This document shows positions 7,420-16,760 of a stretch of 32,600 nt of DNA, one piece after another. The notes under the pieces were generated by a model, which saw only the letters and a program-made list of their open reading frames with translations, had not been told where the DNA came from and did not search any database. Positions within the stretch are counted from its first letter, which is position 1. Each line of letters starts with the position of its first letter. Origin of the DNA: Bacillus hominis (GTDB taxonomy: Bacteria > Bacillota > Bacilli > Bacillales > Bacillaceae_G); assembly GCF_018332515.1 (NCBI RefSeq), contig NZ_BOQD01000099.1:1-32600 (forward strand). The letters are read 5' to 3'. A program made the translations under genes and the position numbers.

Positions 7420-7567
7420 ATAAAGTGAAACTTTAATCAGTGGGGGTTTTGTCCCTCCCCCACTGATTATTAGCCTTCACCAAATGGGCAGTTATCTCCC
7501 ACCTAACTTCCTCACATTCGCTGAATTTTGAGGTGGGGGTCTTACTGTCCGTAAGTAGCGGGATAAA
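7420..7567 (+). repeat. bcr1 element (148 bp) in the metY leader
   Basis: Near-full bcr1 copy bounded by ATAAA at each end. Hairpin one is AATCAGTGGGGG/CCCCCACTGATT. Hairpin two includes CCCACCT/AGGTGGG. It lacks about ten bases (the GGGCATTTAC region) relative to the 157-159 bp copies. It lies entirely between the riboswitch terminator and the metY ribosome binding site, so it is part of the readthrough mRNA leader. Confidence 0.88.
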
Positions 7568-7584
7568 AGAAAGGAGAATGAGAG

Positions 7585-8883
7585 ATGGGAGAATCATGGG
7601 GGAAAGGAACGATTTGTGTGCAAGGTGGCTATACGCCAAAAAATGGTGAGCCGCGTGTTTTGCCACTTTATCAAAGTACAACGTATAAATACGATACGTC
7701 AGATGATTTAGCAGCACTATTTAATTTAGAGGCAGAAGGATATATATATACGCGTATTGGAAATCCTACTCTAGCTGCATTTGAGCAGAAGTTATCAGAT
7801 TTAGAAGGCGGTGTAGGGGCTGTTGCAACAGCTTCTGGGCAGGCAGCTATTATGCTTGCGGTTTTAAATATTTGCAGTAGTGGAGATCATTTACTTTGTT
7901 CTTCAACTGTTTATGGAGGAACGTTTAATTTATTTGGAGTGAGTTTGCGTAAGCTTGGCATCGATGTTACGTTCTTTAATCCTAATTTAACGTCAGATGA
8001 AATTGCGGCACTTGCTAATGATAAGACAAAGCTCGTTTATGCAGAATCGTTAGGAAATCCAGCAATGAACGTTTTGAATTTCAAAGAACTTTCAGCGGCA
8101 GCAAAAGAATTAGAAGTACCTTTTATCGTTGATAATACATTAGCGACGCCTTATTTATGCCAGGCGTTTGAACATGGGGCAAATATCATTGTCCATTCCA
8201 CAACGAAATATATTGATGGCCACGCAAGTTCTCTAGGCGGCATTGTAATAGACGGAGGGAATTTCGATTGGACAAATGGAAAATACCCTGAGCTTGTCGA
8301 ACCTGATCCGAGTTATCATGGTGTGAGTTATGTTCAAAATTTTGGAGCGGCAGCTTATATTGTGAAAGCACGCGTTCAGCTATTAAGAGACTACGGAAAC
8401 TGTATGAGCCCATTCAATGCGTATATTAGCAATATTGGCCTGGAAACATTGCATTTACGAATGGAGCGTCATAGTGAAAATGCTCTCGAAGTTGCTAAGT
8501 GGCTTGCTAATCATGATCGCATTGAATGGGTGAATTATCCAGGGTTAGATAGTAATGAAAATTACTCGTTAGCACAAAAGTATTTGAAAAAAGGTGCTAG
8601 TGGAGTTTTAACATTTGGTATTAAGGGCGGATTAGAAGCAGCAAAAGAATTTATTGCAAATGTAAAACTCGCAACTCTTGTAACGCATGTAGCTGATGCA
8701 AGAACTTGTGTAATACATCCTGCTAGTACGACGCACAGACAATTAAGCGCAGAAGATCAGCGTTTAGCTGGCGTTACATTTGATTTAATCCGTTTATCGG
8801 TCGGTATAGAAGATGTTTCTGATATTATTGCAGATTTAGAAGCAGCGCTAGTCGGAGGCAAACAACATGCCGATCATAATTGA
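7585..8883 (+). CDS. metY: O-acetylhomoserine sulfhydrylase (PLP-dependent, MetY)
   Basis: Cytosolic PLP enzyme of the Cys/Met metabolism family. It condenses O-acetylhomoserine with sulfide to give homocysteine. It has 432 aa, the usual length for this family and longer than cystathionine synthases (about 380). The PLP-binding lysine is Lys208 in [11 protein letters not shown]. Other marks are the substrate-binding [11 protein letters not shown] and SGQAAIMLA near the N-terminus and the C-terminal [25 protein letters not shown] sits 8 bases before the ATG. It is the first gene after the SAM riboswitch and overlaps metA by 17 bases, so the two are co-transcribed and probably translationally coupled. 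The next gene makes its substrate, which supports sulfhydrylase rather than cystathionine lyase activity. Confidence 0.95.
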   Translation: MGESWGKGTICVQGGYTPKNGEPRVLPLYQSTTYKYDTSDDLAALFNLEAEGYIYTRIGNPTLAAFEQKLSDLEGGVGAVATASGQAAIMLAVLNICSSGDHLLCSSTVYGGTFNLFGVSLRKLGIDVTFFNPNLTSDEIAALANDKTKLVYAESLGNPAMNVLNFKELSAAAKELEVPFIVDNTLATPYLCQAFEHGANIIVHSTTKYIDGHASSLGGIVIDGGNFDWTNGKYPELVEPDPSYHGVSYVQNFGAAAYIVKARVQLLRDYGNCMSPFNAYISNIGLETLHLRMERHSENALEVAKWLANHDRIEWVNYPGLDSNENYSLAQKYLKKGASGVLTFGIKGGLEAAKEFIANVKLATLVTHVADARTCVIHPASTTHRQLSAEDQRLAGVTFDLIRLSVGIEDVSDIIADLEAALVGGKQHADHN

Positions 8884-9772
8884 TAAAGATTTACCAGCTC
8901 GCAAAGTATTGCAGAAGGAAAATATTTTTGTAATGACGAAGGAGCGAGCAGCAACACAAGATATACGTGCTTTGAAAATTGCTATATTAAATTTAATGCC
9001 TACAAAGCAAGAAACAGAGGCGCAATTACTTCGTTTAATTGGAAATACACCGTTGCAATTAGATGTTCATTTACTTCATATGGAATCGCATCTGTCTCGC
9101 AATGTAGCGCAGGACCATTTAACGAGCTTCTATAAAACATTCCGTGATATTGAGAATGAAAAATTTGATGGACTCATTATTACAGGGGCACCAGTTGAAA
9201 CTCTTTCTTTTGAAGAAGTAGATTATTGGGAAGAGCTCGGACGTATTATGGAGTACTCAAAAACGAATGTAACATCTACGCTTCATATTTGCTGGGGGGC
9301 ACAAGCGGGTTTGTATTATCACTATGGTGTGCCGAAGTATCCTCTTGTGGAAAAAATGTTTGGTGTATTTGAACATGAGGTTCGTGAGCAACATGTGAAA
9401 TTGTTACAAGGGTTTGATGAAGTATTTTTTGCTCCGCATTCTCGTCATACAGAAGTACGAGAGAGCGATATTGAAAACGTACAAGAATTAACGTTATTAG
9501 CCAATTCTGAAGAAGCGGGTGTTCATCTTGTTATTGGGCAAGAGGGAAGGCAAGTTTTCGCACTCGGACATAGTGAATATAGTTGTGATACGTTAAAGCA
9601 AGAATACGAACGGGATCGCCAAAAAGGATTAAATATTGATGTGCCAAGAAATTACTTTAAACATAATAATCCAGATGAGAAGCCGCTTGTTAGGTGGAGA
9701 AGTCATGGGAATTTATTATTCTCTAATTGGTTGAATTATTACGTGTATCAAGAAACCCCTTATGTATTGTAA
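8867..9772 (+). CDS. metA: Homoserine O-acetyltransferase (MetA)
   Basis: It activates homoserine by acylation in the cytosol. The 301-residue protein is of the MetA type (glutamine-amidotransferase-like fold), unrelated to MetX. The catalytic residues are all present: Cys142 in [16 protein letters not shown] and His235/Glu237 in ALGHSEYS. Residue 111 is Glu ([12 protein letters not shown]); in this family Glu111 goes with acetyl-CoA use, while Gly goes with succinyl-CoA, so this should be an acetyltransferase, which fits the O-acetylhomoserine sulfhydrylase encoded just upstream. The start MPIIID matches the MetA N-terminus and has CGGAGG upstream inside the end of metY. Confidence 0.96.
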   Translation: MPIIIDKDLPARKVLQKENIFVMTKERAATQDIRALKIAILNLMPTKQETEAQLLRLIGNTPLQLDVHLLHMESHLSRNVAQDHLTSFYKTFRDIENEKFDGLIITGAPVETLSFEEVDYWEELGRIMEYSKTNVTSTLHICWGAQAGLYYHYGVPKYPLVEKMFGVFEHEVREQHVKLLQGFDEVFFAPHSRHTEVRESDIENVQELTLLANSEEAGVHLVIGQEGRQVFALGHSEYSCDTLKQEYERDRQKGLNIDVPRNYFKHNNPDEKPLVRWRSHGNLLFSNWLNYYVYQETPYVL

Positions 9773-9847
9773 ATAATGATTGTGTAACACGTGGTAGCGT
9801 TTTCCTTGTAAAGATTAACCTTTATTTTTCCGAATGTTCTAAATTCA

Positions 9848-9876
9848 TTGTTTTTCAGATTTTTCGTCTATATAAT
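9848..9876 (+). promoter_or_regulatory. Possible separate promoter for hom
   Basis: TTGTTT (9848-9853) and a perfect TATAAT (9871-9876) are 17 bases apart in the 139-base gap between metA and hom. I see no terminator in the gap, so hom may be transcribed both from here and by readthrough from the riboswitch promoter. Confidence 0.5.
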
Positions 9877-9911
9877 TCATCTAAACACAATTTTGAGGGG
9901 TGGACAGTATT

Positions 9912-11207
9912 ATGAAAGAAATTCAAGTGGGGTTATTAGGTCTTGGGACAGTTGGTAGCGGTGTAGTTCGTATTATTACAGATCATCAAGAACGACTTAT
10001 ACACCAAGTAGGTTGCCCAGTGAAGGTAACGAAAGTGTTAGTGCAAAACATTGAGAAGGAGAGGGAGGTCGAGGTATCTTCTACTCTATTAACACAAGAT
10101 GTGAATGAAATTTTAGATAATCCTAATATTGATGTTGTCATCGAAGTGATGGGTGGCATTGATGATGCAAAAGCATATATTTTGCAAGCATTACAAAGTG
10201 GGAAGCATGTTGTGACTGCCAATAAAGATTTAATGGCGTTACATGGGGCGGAACTCTTAGAGGTAGCAAAAGATAATAAAGCTGATTTGTTTTATGAAGC
10301 AAGTGTAGCGGGAGGAATTCCGATTTTACGAAGCATCGTAGAAGGACTTTCTTCAGATCTTATTACGAAAGTAATGGGAATTGTAAATGGAACGACAAAT
10401 TTTATTTTGACGAAAATGTCAGACGAAGGGAGAGCATATAACGACGTGTTAAAAGAAGCTCAGCAGCTTGGATTTGCAGAAGCAGATCCAACATCAGACG
10501 TAGAAGGTTTAGATGCAGCAAGGAAAATGACGATTTTGGCTACTCTCGGTTTCTCTACAAATGTAGAGCTTGGAGATGTGAAGGTAAAAGGAATTACTTC
10601 TATTACAGCAGAAGATATTGAATATAGTAAGAGCTTAGGCTATACAATTAAGTTAATTGGTCTTGCAAAGCGAGATGGTGAAAAATTAGAGGTTACAGTT
10701 GAGCCAACTTTACTTCCAAATACACATCCTCTTGCGGCAGTACAAAATGAATATAATGCTGTCTATGTGTATGGTGAAGCGGTAGGAGAAACGATGTTTT
10801 ATGGTCCGGGAGCAGGAAGCTTACCGACAGCGACAGCTGTTGTTTCTGACCTAGTTGCTGTAATGCAAAATATTAGGTTAGGTGTAAACGGAAATAGTGC
10901 GGTATCTCCTCAGTATAAGAAAGTATTAAAAGAGCCAGATGAAATTGTTGTGAAAAAGTTTTTAAGACTGCATGTAAAAGATGAAATTGGTGTATTTGCA
11001 AAAATTACATCATTGTTCTCTGAGCGCGGTGTTAGTTTTGAAAAGATTATTCAAATGCCACTTGAAGAGAAAGGGAAAGCAGAAATCGTAATTGTAACGC
11101 ATCGCGCTTCCCTTGCGGATTACGAGTACATTCTACATACATTGCAAGGGTATGAAGAAATAGATTGTTTGAAAGCAAATTACCGAATTGAAGGAGATGC
11201 TAAGTAG
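9912..11207 (+). CDS. hom: Homoserine dehydrogenase
   Basis: NAD(P)-dependent enzyme that reduces aspartate 4-semialdehyde to homoserine in the cytosol. The ATG at 9912 is preferred (431 aa) over an in-frame GTG at 9900, because the GAGGGGTGG ribosome binding site (9895-9903) overlaps the GTG and is well placed for the ATG. The Rossmann motif is GLLGLGTVGSGVV at 7-19. The catalytic domain contains KHVVTANKDLMALHG, YEASVAGGIPILRS and EADPTSDVEGLDAARK. A C-terminal ACT domain (about 350-431, LHVKDEIGVFAKITSLFSE) suggests amino-acid feedback control. Downstream of metY-metA it supplies their substrate. Other Bacillus hom genes sit with thrC-thrB; this copy is in a methionine context, so a second hom elsewhere is likely. 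Confidence 0.94.
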   Translation: MKEIQVGLLGLGTVGSGVVRIITDHQERLIHQVGCPVKVTKVLVQNIEKEREVEVSSTLLTQDVNEILDNPNIDVVIEVMGGIDDAKAYILQALQSGKHVVTANKDLMALHGAELLEVAKDNKADLFYEASVAGGIPILRSIVEGLSSDLITKVMGIVNGTTNFILTKMSDEGRAYNDVLKEAQQLGFAEADPTSDVEGLDAARKMTILATLGFSTNVELGDVKVKGITSITAEDIEYSKSLGYTIKLIGLAKRDGEKLEVTVEPTLLPNTHPLAAVQNEYNAVYVYGEAVGETMFYGPGAGSLPTATAVVSDLVAVMQNIRLGVNGNSAVSPQYKKVLKEPDEIVVKKFLRLHVKDEIGVFAKITSLFSERGVSFEKIIQMPLEEKGKAEIVIVTHRASLADYEYILHTLQGYEEIDCLKANYRIEGDAK

Positions 11208-11226
11208 TATCTCTTCTAATAGAACG

Positions 11227-11263
11227 AAAAAGCCTATTAAGCGGCGTGCTGAATAGGCTTTTT
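11227..11263. terminator. Bidirectional terminator between hom and the YczE-like gene
   Basis: AAAAAGCCTATT (11227-11238) pairs with AATAGGCTTTTT (11252-11263), with A and T runs on both sides. Its stem overlaps the stop codon of the convergent gene, whose last codons lie in the loop. Confidence 0.85.
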
Positions 11264-11863
11264 TCTATTTAAAATCTGCGTACCAATTTGAATAAAAGCT
11301 TGAATAATCCAACCTGTTGTAAAGGATAAGATAATCGTTCCAAAATAGATTGGCCCATCTAATAAGAAGCTTAACGTTAAAAATAAAAAAGCTAATGAAA
11401 TTTCAGTTCTTCTGAATGTCCATTTTTTCTTCTCGGCAACAGTTAAAACGAAAGCCTCTTGAGGCGCTGCGCAAAGGTTTGTAGAGACATAAAGACCGAT
11501 GCCAGCTCCGACGAATAGATTTCCGCAAATAAGTGTTATATATTTTGGAAGAGAGCGGATAGCGTCCATAATAGTTGTAATGGAACCAACCCAATCAACA
11601 AAAAGAGAAATAAGAATCATTGTTACAATTGTGCCGATTGTAATTTGTTTTTTGTCCCAAAAGAGTACGATAAGGGTAAAAACAAAGTTAATCATAAAAA
11701 TCCAAAAACCAATACTTATCCCGAAATTTTGATATAGTGCAATAAAGAAGGAATCATAAGGGCTAAGTCCAAAGGAAGTAATTGTCGTCATCATGTTAAT
11801 ACCGATGGAGAGAATGAGTAAACCACCAATGAAAAATATATATTCTAATTTGAATCGAAGCAT
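11237..11863 (-). CDS. YczE/YyaS-type integral membrane protein
   Basis: Membrane protein of unknown function, 208 aa when read from the ATG at 11863. A TTG 18 bases further upstream is possible, but it overlaps the AAAGGA ribosome binding site that serves the ATG. About five hydrophobic segments are visible: 9-30, 38-65, 72-95, 102-125 and 150-185. The N-terminal GINMMTTITSFGLSPYDSF is typical of the YczE/YyaS/YitT group (COG2364). B. subtilis YczE affects surfactin production indirectly, but no function can be assigned here. It is divergent from a LacI-family regulator and has a promoter with a palindrome in its spacer, so that regulator probably controls it. Confidence 0.8.
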   Translation of the reverse strand: MLRFKLEYIFFIGGLLILSIGINMMTTITSFGLSPYDSFFIALYQNFGISIGFWIFMINFVFTLIVLFWDKKQITIGTIVTMILISLFVDWVGSITTIMDAIRSLPKYITLICGNLFVGAGIGLYVSTNLCAAPQEAFVLTVAEKKKWTFRRTEISLAFLFLTLSFLLDGPIYFGTIILSFTTGWIIQAFIQIGTQILNRKKPIQHAA

Positions 11864-11900
11864 AGTTGTATATCCTTTCAAAATGTATTTGCTAGGAAAG

Positions 11901-11929
11901 GATATATTGTGGAAAGCTTACCAGGTCAA
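11901..11929 (-). promoter_or_regulatory. Promoter of the YczE-like gene with a LacI-type operator in the spacer
   Basis: On the minus strand TTGACC (11924-11929) and TATATC (11901-11906) are exactly 17 bases apart. The spacer carries the imperfect palindrome TGGTAAGCTTTCCA (11910-11923, 12 of 14 positions symmetric). LacI/GalR proteins bind 14-16 bp palindromes with a central CG or GC, so this is a likely site for the regulator encoded 38 bases to the right. Confidence 0.6.
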
Positions 11930-11960
11930 GGGATAATTTTTGTGAGAAGGGGAGAATGGG

Positions 11961-12938
11961 ATGACGAATATAAGAAAGATTGCTGAACTTGCTGGGGTAT
12001 CTGTTTCAACTGTTTCACGTGTACTGAATAATCATCCGTACGTGAATGAGCAGAAACGAAAAGAAATTTTGGCGATTATAGAAAAATTAAATTATACGCA
12101 AAATGTGAATGCTATTCATTTAGTGAAAGGAAAAACGAATGTAATTGGCGTTTTATTGCCGCACGTAAATGATCAATATTACAGTGCCATTATTGGGGGG
12201 ATATCAAAGGAAACCGCAAAGAACAATTATAATATGATGCTTTGCCAGACAAATTATAGCGAAGAAAAAGAGCTTGAAATTTTACATATGTTAAAAATGA
12301 AAAAGCTTGATGGAGTAATTATATGTTCACGGACAAATAGTAAGGAAAAGCTTGAAGAGTATACGAGGTTTGGTCCAATTGTGATGTGTGAAGAAATAGA
12401 GTCGAATTTCATTTCGAGTGTACATATTGATTACTACAAAGTATTTTTGCGCGGGATGAAAAGCTTAATAGATGCTGGTCATACACGTATCGGATATTGC
12501 ATTGGAAGAAGTAATAGCATTAATAGTCAAAGAAGGAAACAAGCTTATGAGGATTCACTTCAACAGATTGCTGTAACACCGTTAGATGCTTGGAAGTTTA
12601 AAGGATGTTTTACGGTGGAAGATGGGCGCAATGTAGTCAGGGAATGGGCTAGTATGTCTGTAAAACCGACGGCTTTTCTTGTATCTTGCAATCATATTGC
12701 TGCAGGAATGGTAACGGAGGCGAAAAAACAAGGAATTCGTATCCCAGAGGATATTACGATTATCGGATGTGATGATCAAGAGGTGGCAGATATATTAGGT
12801 ATTACGACGATTTCGCATTCTAGTAAAAATGTTGGTGTAAAGGCATTTGAATTATTATATGAAAAGATTAATGATGAGGAAATAGATGTGAAACATGTAG
12901 AGTTATTACCGAATTTGGTAGATAGGGAAACGACATAA
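11961..12938 (+). CDS. LacI/GalR-family transcriptional regulator
   Basis: DNA-binding repressor with a sugar-binding-like effector domain, 325 aa. The N-terminal helix-turn-helix and hinge region is textbook LacI: IRKIAELAGVSVSTVSRVLN, then NHPYVNEQKRKEILAIIEKL and the hinge helix AIHLVKGK (about 52-59). The effector domain (60-325) follows the periplasmic-binding-protein pattern (NVIGVLLPHVNDQYYSAIIG, GHTRIGYCIGR, DITIIGCDDQEVADILGITT). The effector is unknown, and there are no carbohydrate genes beside it. GAAGGGGAGAA supports the start. Divergent from the YczE-like membrane gene, it probably regulates that gene and itself. Confidence 0.92.
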   Translation: MTNIRKIAELAGVSVSTVSRVLNNHPYVNEQKRKEILAIIEKLNYTQNVNAIHLVKGKTNVIGVLLPHVNDQYYSAIIGGISKETAKNNYNMMLCQTNYSEEKELEILHMLKMKKLDGVIICSRTNSKEKLEEYTRFGPIVMCEEIESNFISSVHIDYYKVFLRGMKSLIDAGHTRIGYCIGRSNSINSQRRKQAYEDSLQQIAVTPLDAWKFKGCFTVEDGRNVVREWASMSVKPTAFLVSCNHIAAGMVTEAKKQGIRIPEDITIIGCDDQEVADILGITTISHSSKNVGVKAFELLYEKINDEEIDVKHVELLPNLVDRETT

Positions 12939-12975
12939 TAGAGAAGGTACGAAAATCGCTTTTCGAAAATTCGTT

Positions 12976-12984
12976 TGGTATAAT
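12976..12984 (+). promoter_or_regulatory. Extended -10 promoter of the GDSL/ABC operon
   Basis: TGGTATAAT fits the TGnTATAAT extended -10 pattern. No good -35 hexamer lies 17 bases upstream. It is 36 bases before the GDSL esterase start. Confidence 0.5.
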
Positions 12985-13020
12985 TATGGACAATCTATAG
13001 GGGCTAAAAGGGGTTTTGAT

Positions 13021-13830
13021 ATGAGATCAAAATTAGTAAAAGTAATTCTACTCATTACAATTGCGTCTTTCTGTTTATTTACATACGGTTTTGTTTCGGG
13101 TGTGAATGATGTATTAAATCCGAAAGCTTCAAAATTAATTAAGAAGACTGACGTAGTGGAAAAAGAGAAAAAGAAAACGGGAACGTTACAAATAGTTAGT
13201 TTAGGTGATTCATTAACGCGCGGCGTTGGTGATAAAGAAGGAATTGGCTATATTGGACGAATGAAAGAGGATTTACAAAAAGATTATAAACAAAAAGTTG
13301 CACTAACTAACTTGGCAGTTAGTGGTGCGAAAATGCCCGATTTATTAAAACAAATTGAAAGCAGCGGAGCTCAATATTCAATTAAGCAAGCAGATGTAAT
13401 TGTTTTAACAATTGGAGGAAATGATTTGTTCCCAGGTTGGGAATCGCTCGGAAAGATAGACTTAGAGACGTATCGCCCTGATACGGAAACGTTTCAAAAT
13501 GAAGCAAAGAAAATTATAGAAGAAATTCGTAAATTAAATACGGATAGCCCTATTTTTTGGCTCGGTTTATACAATCCTTTTGAAGATGTAGAAGATTTAA
13601 AAGGATCTTCAAACATTGTTGTAGACTGGAATGCAGCTTTAGAGAAATTAGCGCTAAACGATAAAAATGTGTATATTACACCAACATTTGATCTATTTCA
13701 AAATCGCGGAAAAGATTTATTATACTCTGATCATTTTCATCCAAATGAAGTCGGGTATACATATATGGCAGGACGCTTAGTTAAAAATGTTGCAAGTAAA
13801 CTAAAACTAGAACAAGGAGGGGTAAAATGA
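13021..13830 (+). CDS. GDSL/SGNH-family esterase or lipase, membrane-anchored (YpmR-like)
   Basis: Hydrolase of 269 aa with an N-terminal hydrophobic segment (about 7-26), probably a membrane anchor or uncleaved signal, so the enzyme domain faces outside. The SGNH blocks are all visible: nucleophile Ser64 in SLGDSLTRG, the block II Gly in AVSGAK, GGND at 132-135, and the Asp237/His240 pair in YSDHFHPNEVGY. The substrate is unknown; related Bacillus proteins are annotated as lipases or lysophospholipases. AAGGGG precedes the start. Its stop overlaps the start of the ABC ATPase gene (ATGA), so it is translated together with the exporter genes that follow. Confidence 0.88.
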   Translation: MRSKLVKVILLITIASFCLFTYGFVSGVNDVLNPKASKLIKKTDVVEKEKKKTGTLQIVSLGDSLTRGVGDKEGIGYIGRMKEDLQKDYKQKVALTNLAVSGAKMPDLLKQIESSGAQYSIKQADVIVLTIGGNDLFPGWESLGKIDLETYRPDTETFQNEAKKIIEEIRKLNTDSPIFWLGLYNPFEDVEDLKGSSNIVVDWNAALEKLALNDKNVYITPTFDLFQNRGKDLLYSDHFHPNEVGYTYMAGRLVKNVASKLKLEQGGVK

Positions 13831-14744
13831 CGACGATACTTTCCGTGCGAGACGTGAAGAAGGTAATTGGAAAGAAGACACTTGTAGAAGACATTTCATT
13901 TGATGTAAAACAAGGAGAAGTGTTTGGCTTCTTAGGACCGAACGGAGCTGGGAAAACGACAACAATTCGAATGTTAGTCGGACTGATTAAAGCGACAGAA
14001 GGTACGATTTCTATTGGTGGTTATTCTATTAAGGAAAATTTCAGAGAAGCGATGCGTCAAATTGGAAGTATCGTTGAAAACCCAGAGCTTTATACATATT
14101 TAACGGGATGGGAAAACTTAAAGCAATTTGCGCGCATGCTTGGTGATATATCAGATGAACGTATTATTGAAATTGCAAAAATGGTTCATTTAGATGAGCG
14201 TATTCACGATAAGGTAAAAACATATTCCCTTGGTATGAAGCAGCGCCTCGGAATTGCACAGGCGCTTCTTGGAAACCCAAAATTGCTCATATTAGACGAA
14301 CCGACGAATGGTTTAGATCCAGCTGGGATTAGGGAACTGCGAGAATTTATACATAAGCTTGTAAAAGAAGAAAACATGAGTGTATTTATTTCGAGTCACT
14401 TATTAAGTGAAGTGCAAATGATATGCGACCGTGTTGCTATTATTCATAAAGGAAAAATGATAACAGTTGCACCTATTGAAGAGTTGATCAAAACAGCGAG
14501 TGATCGTGTAGAATGGGTCGTTACACCCATTTCCAAAGCGAAAGACATGTTAGACGCTGCTGAAGGGGTAGAGGAAGTTAGTATAGAAGATGAGCGTTTA
14601 CTATGTCGCATGGATGTTGCGTCTATTAATGTTTGGAATAAGCACTTTGTAGAAAACGGGATAGATGTACATGGCGTCAAAGAGCTTGTATTTACGCTAG
14701 AAGATTTATTTATTGAACTTACAAGGGGTGAGCAACATGCGTGA
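13827..14744 (+). CDS. ABC transporter ATP-binding protein (drug/bacitracin-type exporter)
   Basis: Cytosolic ATPase of a two-part ABC exporter, 305 aa. Walker A is GPNGAGKTT (about 37-45), the signature is YSLGMKQRLGIAQALLG, and Walker B is LLILDEPTNGLDPAG followed by an H-loop in ISSHLLSEVQ. A C-terminal extension of about 80 residues after the nucleotide-binding domain is typical of the BcrA/YhaQ/NatA group. It overlaps the GDSL gene upstream by 4 bases and the permease downstream by 8 bases, giving tight translational coupling. The substrate is unknown. Confidence 0.92.
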   Translation: MTTILSVRDVKKVIGKKTLVEDISFDVKQGEVFGFLGPNGAGKTTTIRMLVGLIKATEGTISIGGYSIKENFREAMRQIGSIVENPELYTYLTGWENLKQFARMLGDISDERIIEIAKMVHLDERIHDKVKTYSLGMKQRLGIAQALLGNPKLLILDEPTNGLDPAGIRELREFIHKLVKEENMSVFISSHLLSEVQMICDRVAIIHKGKMITVAPIEELIKTASDRVEWVVTPISKAKDMLDAAEGVEEVSIEDERLLCRMDVASINVWNKHFVENGIDVHGVKELVFTLEDLFIELTRGEQHA

Positions 14745-15729
14745 ATTTGCGAATCTAGTTTTGAATGAATCAGAAAAGATTTATCGTAAGAAACGGATTG
14801 TTGTTGTCATGCTTATTTTAGCAATCTTGATTCCACTTTTTGTGTATGCTCAGTATCGTGAAATAGAAACAACGCAAAAAAGGCTTGGTACGACCGATTG
14901 GAAAGTATCATTACAGCAACAAATTGTTGATTCACAAAACCGCTTGAACAATTCTAGACTGCCAGAAGAATGGCGGGATTGGCTAAAAGTAAGGGTGGAG
15001 CAACAACAATATTATTTAGATCATGATATTAATCCGACTGCGCCAGGAGCACCGACATTTGTGAGGGCGTTTATTGAACAAGGAATAACGTTATTTATTC
15101 CATTGCTCGTTATGATTGTCGCAATTGATATTGTTTCAGGAGAACGAAGTGACGGTACGATGAAAATGCTCCTTACGAGGCCAATTCGGCGCTGGAAAAT
15201 ACTCCTTAGTAAATACGTGACGATGTTATTTTTCATTTCACTCATCTTGCTTCTTGTCGGTGTGTTTGCTTACGCATTATCGGGGCTTGTATTTGGATAC
15301 TCAGGATGGAATTTGCCTGTTTTAACTGGATTTGTTATTGATAAGGAGACATTAAATACGAACTTTGTACATCTTATCCCACAGTGGCAATATATATTAA
15401 TGGCGTACGGACTAGCTTGGTTTGTTGCCATTGTGGTAGGAACTATATCGTTTATGGTTTCTGTTTTAATTCGAAATACACCAGCTGGTATGGGCGTTAT
15501 GCTAGCTGCATTAATTGCTGGCGGGATTTTGAGTTCTTTTGCAACGTCTTGGGAAGGGGCAAAATATATTTTTAGTGTCAATTTATCGTTAACGGATTAT
15601 TTATCAGGAAAATTGCCTGCATTACAAGGGTTATCAATGGGGTTTTCGTTAATGAATTTAACTGTTTGGGCAGTCGTTTCCCTTATCATTTCATTTGTAG
15701 TATTTACAAGGCAGGATATGGTGAATTAA
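14737..15729 (+). CDS. ABC-2 type permease of the exporter
   Basis: Membrane component of the exporter, 330 aa from the ATG at 14737. This start has the AAGGGGTGA ribosome binding site at 14723-14731 and gives the start [11 protein letters not shown]; an in-frame TTG further upstream is not needed. Topology: a first membrane helix (about 20-38), an extracytoplasmic region of about 65 residues, then five or so helices from about 108 to the end. The cytosolic loop [20 protein letters not shown] after the second helix is characteristic of ABC-2 permeases. It pairs with the preceding ATPase. The co-transcribed GDSL esterase suggests handling of a lipid or other acylated compound, which is inference. 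Confidence 0.9.
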   Translation: MREFANLVLNESEKIYRKKRIVVVMLILAILIPLFVYAQYREIETTQKRLGTTDWKVSLQQQIVDSQNRLNNSRLPEEWRDWLKVRVEQQQYYLDHDINPTAPGAPTFVRAFIEQGITLFIPLLVMIVAIDIVSGERSDGTMKMLLTRPIRRWKILLSKYVTMLFFISLILLLVGVFAYALSGLVFGYSGWNLPVLTGFVIDKETLNTNFVHLIPQWQYILMAYGLAWFVAIVVGTISFMVSVLIRNTPAGMGVMLAALIAGGILSSFATSWEGAKYIFSVNLSLTDYLSGKLPALQGLSMGFSLMNLTVWAVVSLIISFVVFTRQDMVN

Positions 15730-15748
15730 TTGGATAGGAAGTGAAGGC

Positions 15749-16426
15749 GTGGAAAACATTTTGCAGAATGATTGGGGACCATTATTGGGGCCAGAATTTG
15801 AGAAAGAATACTATCAAGCTTTAGCTGAATTTTTAAAAGAAGAGTATGAGGAGCATGTGATTTATCCAAAGAAAGAAGATATTTTTAACGCTCTTCAGTA
15901 TACAAGTTATGAAAATACAAAGGTCGTTATTTTAGGACAAGACCCATATCATGGGCCGAATCAAGCACATGGTTTAAGTTTTTCTGTACAACCTGGTATA
16001 AAAACGCCACCGTCATTGCTAAATATGTATAAAGAACTTCGAGATGAATACGGTTATGAAATTCCGAATAACGGTTATTTAGTAAAATGGGCGGAGCAAG
16101 GAGTATTGTTATTAAATACTGTATTAACAGTGCGACAAGGTGAAGCAAATTCTCATAAAGGAAAAGGGTGGGAACATTTCACGGATCGCGTAATTGAGCT
16201 ATTAAATGAACGTGAAAAGCCAGTTATTTTTATATTATGGGGACGCCATGCACAGGCGAAGAAGAAGCTCATTACGAATACGAATCACCATATTATTGAG
16301 TCTGTACATCCGAGTCCGTTATCAGCAAGACGTGGTTTCTTTGGCAGTAAACCGTATTCTAAAGTAAATACGATTTTATCTAATATGGGCGGGAGAGAAA
16401 TTGATTGGGAAATTCCAAATATATAA
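15749..16426 (+). CDS. ung: Uracil-DNA glycosylase, family 1
   Basis: DNA repair enzyme that removes uracil from DNA and starts base excision repair. The 225-residue length is normal. The water-activating Asp65 is in [18 protein letters not shown], and the leucine-loop motif with catalytic His187 is in [14 protein letters not shown]. The start is GTG at 15749, with AGGAAG upstream. The gap from the ABC permease gene is only 19 bases without a terminator, so it may be read through from that operon. A strong bidirectional terminator follows. Confidence 0.97.
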   Translation: MENILQNDWGPLLGPEFEKEYYQALAEFLKEEYEEHVIYPKKEDIFNALQYTSYENTKVVILGQDPYHGPNQAHGLSFSVQPGIKTPPSLLNMYKELRDEYGYEIPNNGYLVKWAEQGVLLLNTVLTVRQGEANSHKGKGWEHFTDRVIELLNEREKPVIFILWGRHAQAKKKLITNTNHHIIESVHPSPLSARRGFFGSKPYSKVNTILSNMGGREIDWEIPNI

Positions 16427-16431
16427 ACGCA

Positions 16432-16465
16432 AAAAAGGTAGTTAACAATTGTTAACTACCTTTTT
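16432..16465. terminator. Bidirectional terminator between ung and the DUF3817 gene
   Basis: Perfect 15-bp palindrome: A run, GGTAGTTAAC, AATT loop, GTTAACTACC, T run. It works for both convergent genes. Confidence 0.9.
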
Positions 16466-16469
16466 ACTA

Positions 16470-16760
16470 TTACTGTTCATTTTTTAGTTTTGCATCTAGT
16501 ACAAAAGTACCAAATGGGATAACTGATGCAGCAAGTGCGCCAAGTGCCCATAACATTGATTTACGGTGTACGATTGTTACTTGAATTACCGCAAAGATAA
16601 ATAGTATAAATAGAACTCCGTGAGCCATACCTGTAATTTTAACGGCTGTTGCAAACCCCGCGAAATATTTTAATGGCATTGCTACAAATAATAGTAATAG
16701 GAAAGAAATCCCCTCAACTAAGCCGATTGCTCTTAATCGTCCGATTGGTGTAGATAACAT
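16470..16760 (-). CDS. DUF3817 small integral membrane protein (YdzA-like)
   Basis: 96-residue membrane protein of unknown function with three clear hydrophobic segments (about 13-35, 42-63 and 70-88). The start MLSTPIGRLRAIGLVEGISF and the middle KITGMAHGVLFILFI are typical of the DUF3817/YdzA family. The strong site TAAAGGAGGAT precedes the ATG. It is monocistronic, and neighbours give no hint of function. Confidence 0.85.
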   Translation of the reverse strand: MLSTPIGRLRAIGLVEGISFLLLLFVAMPLKYFAGFATAVKITGMAHGVLFILFIFAVIQVTIVHRKSMLWALGALAASVIPFGTFVLDAKLKNEQ

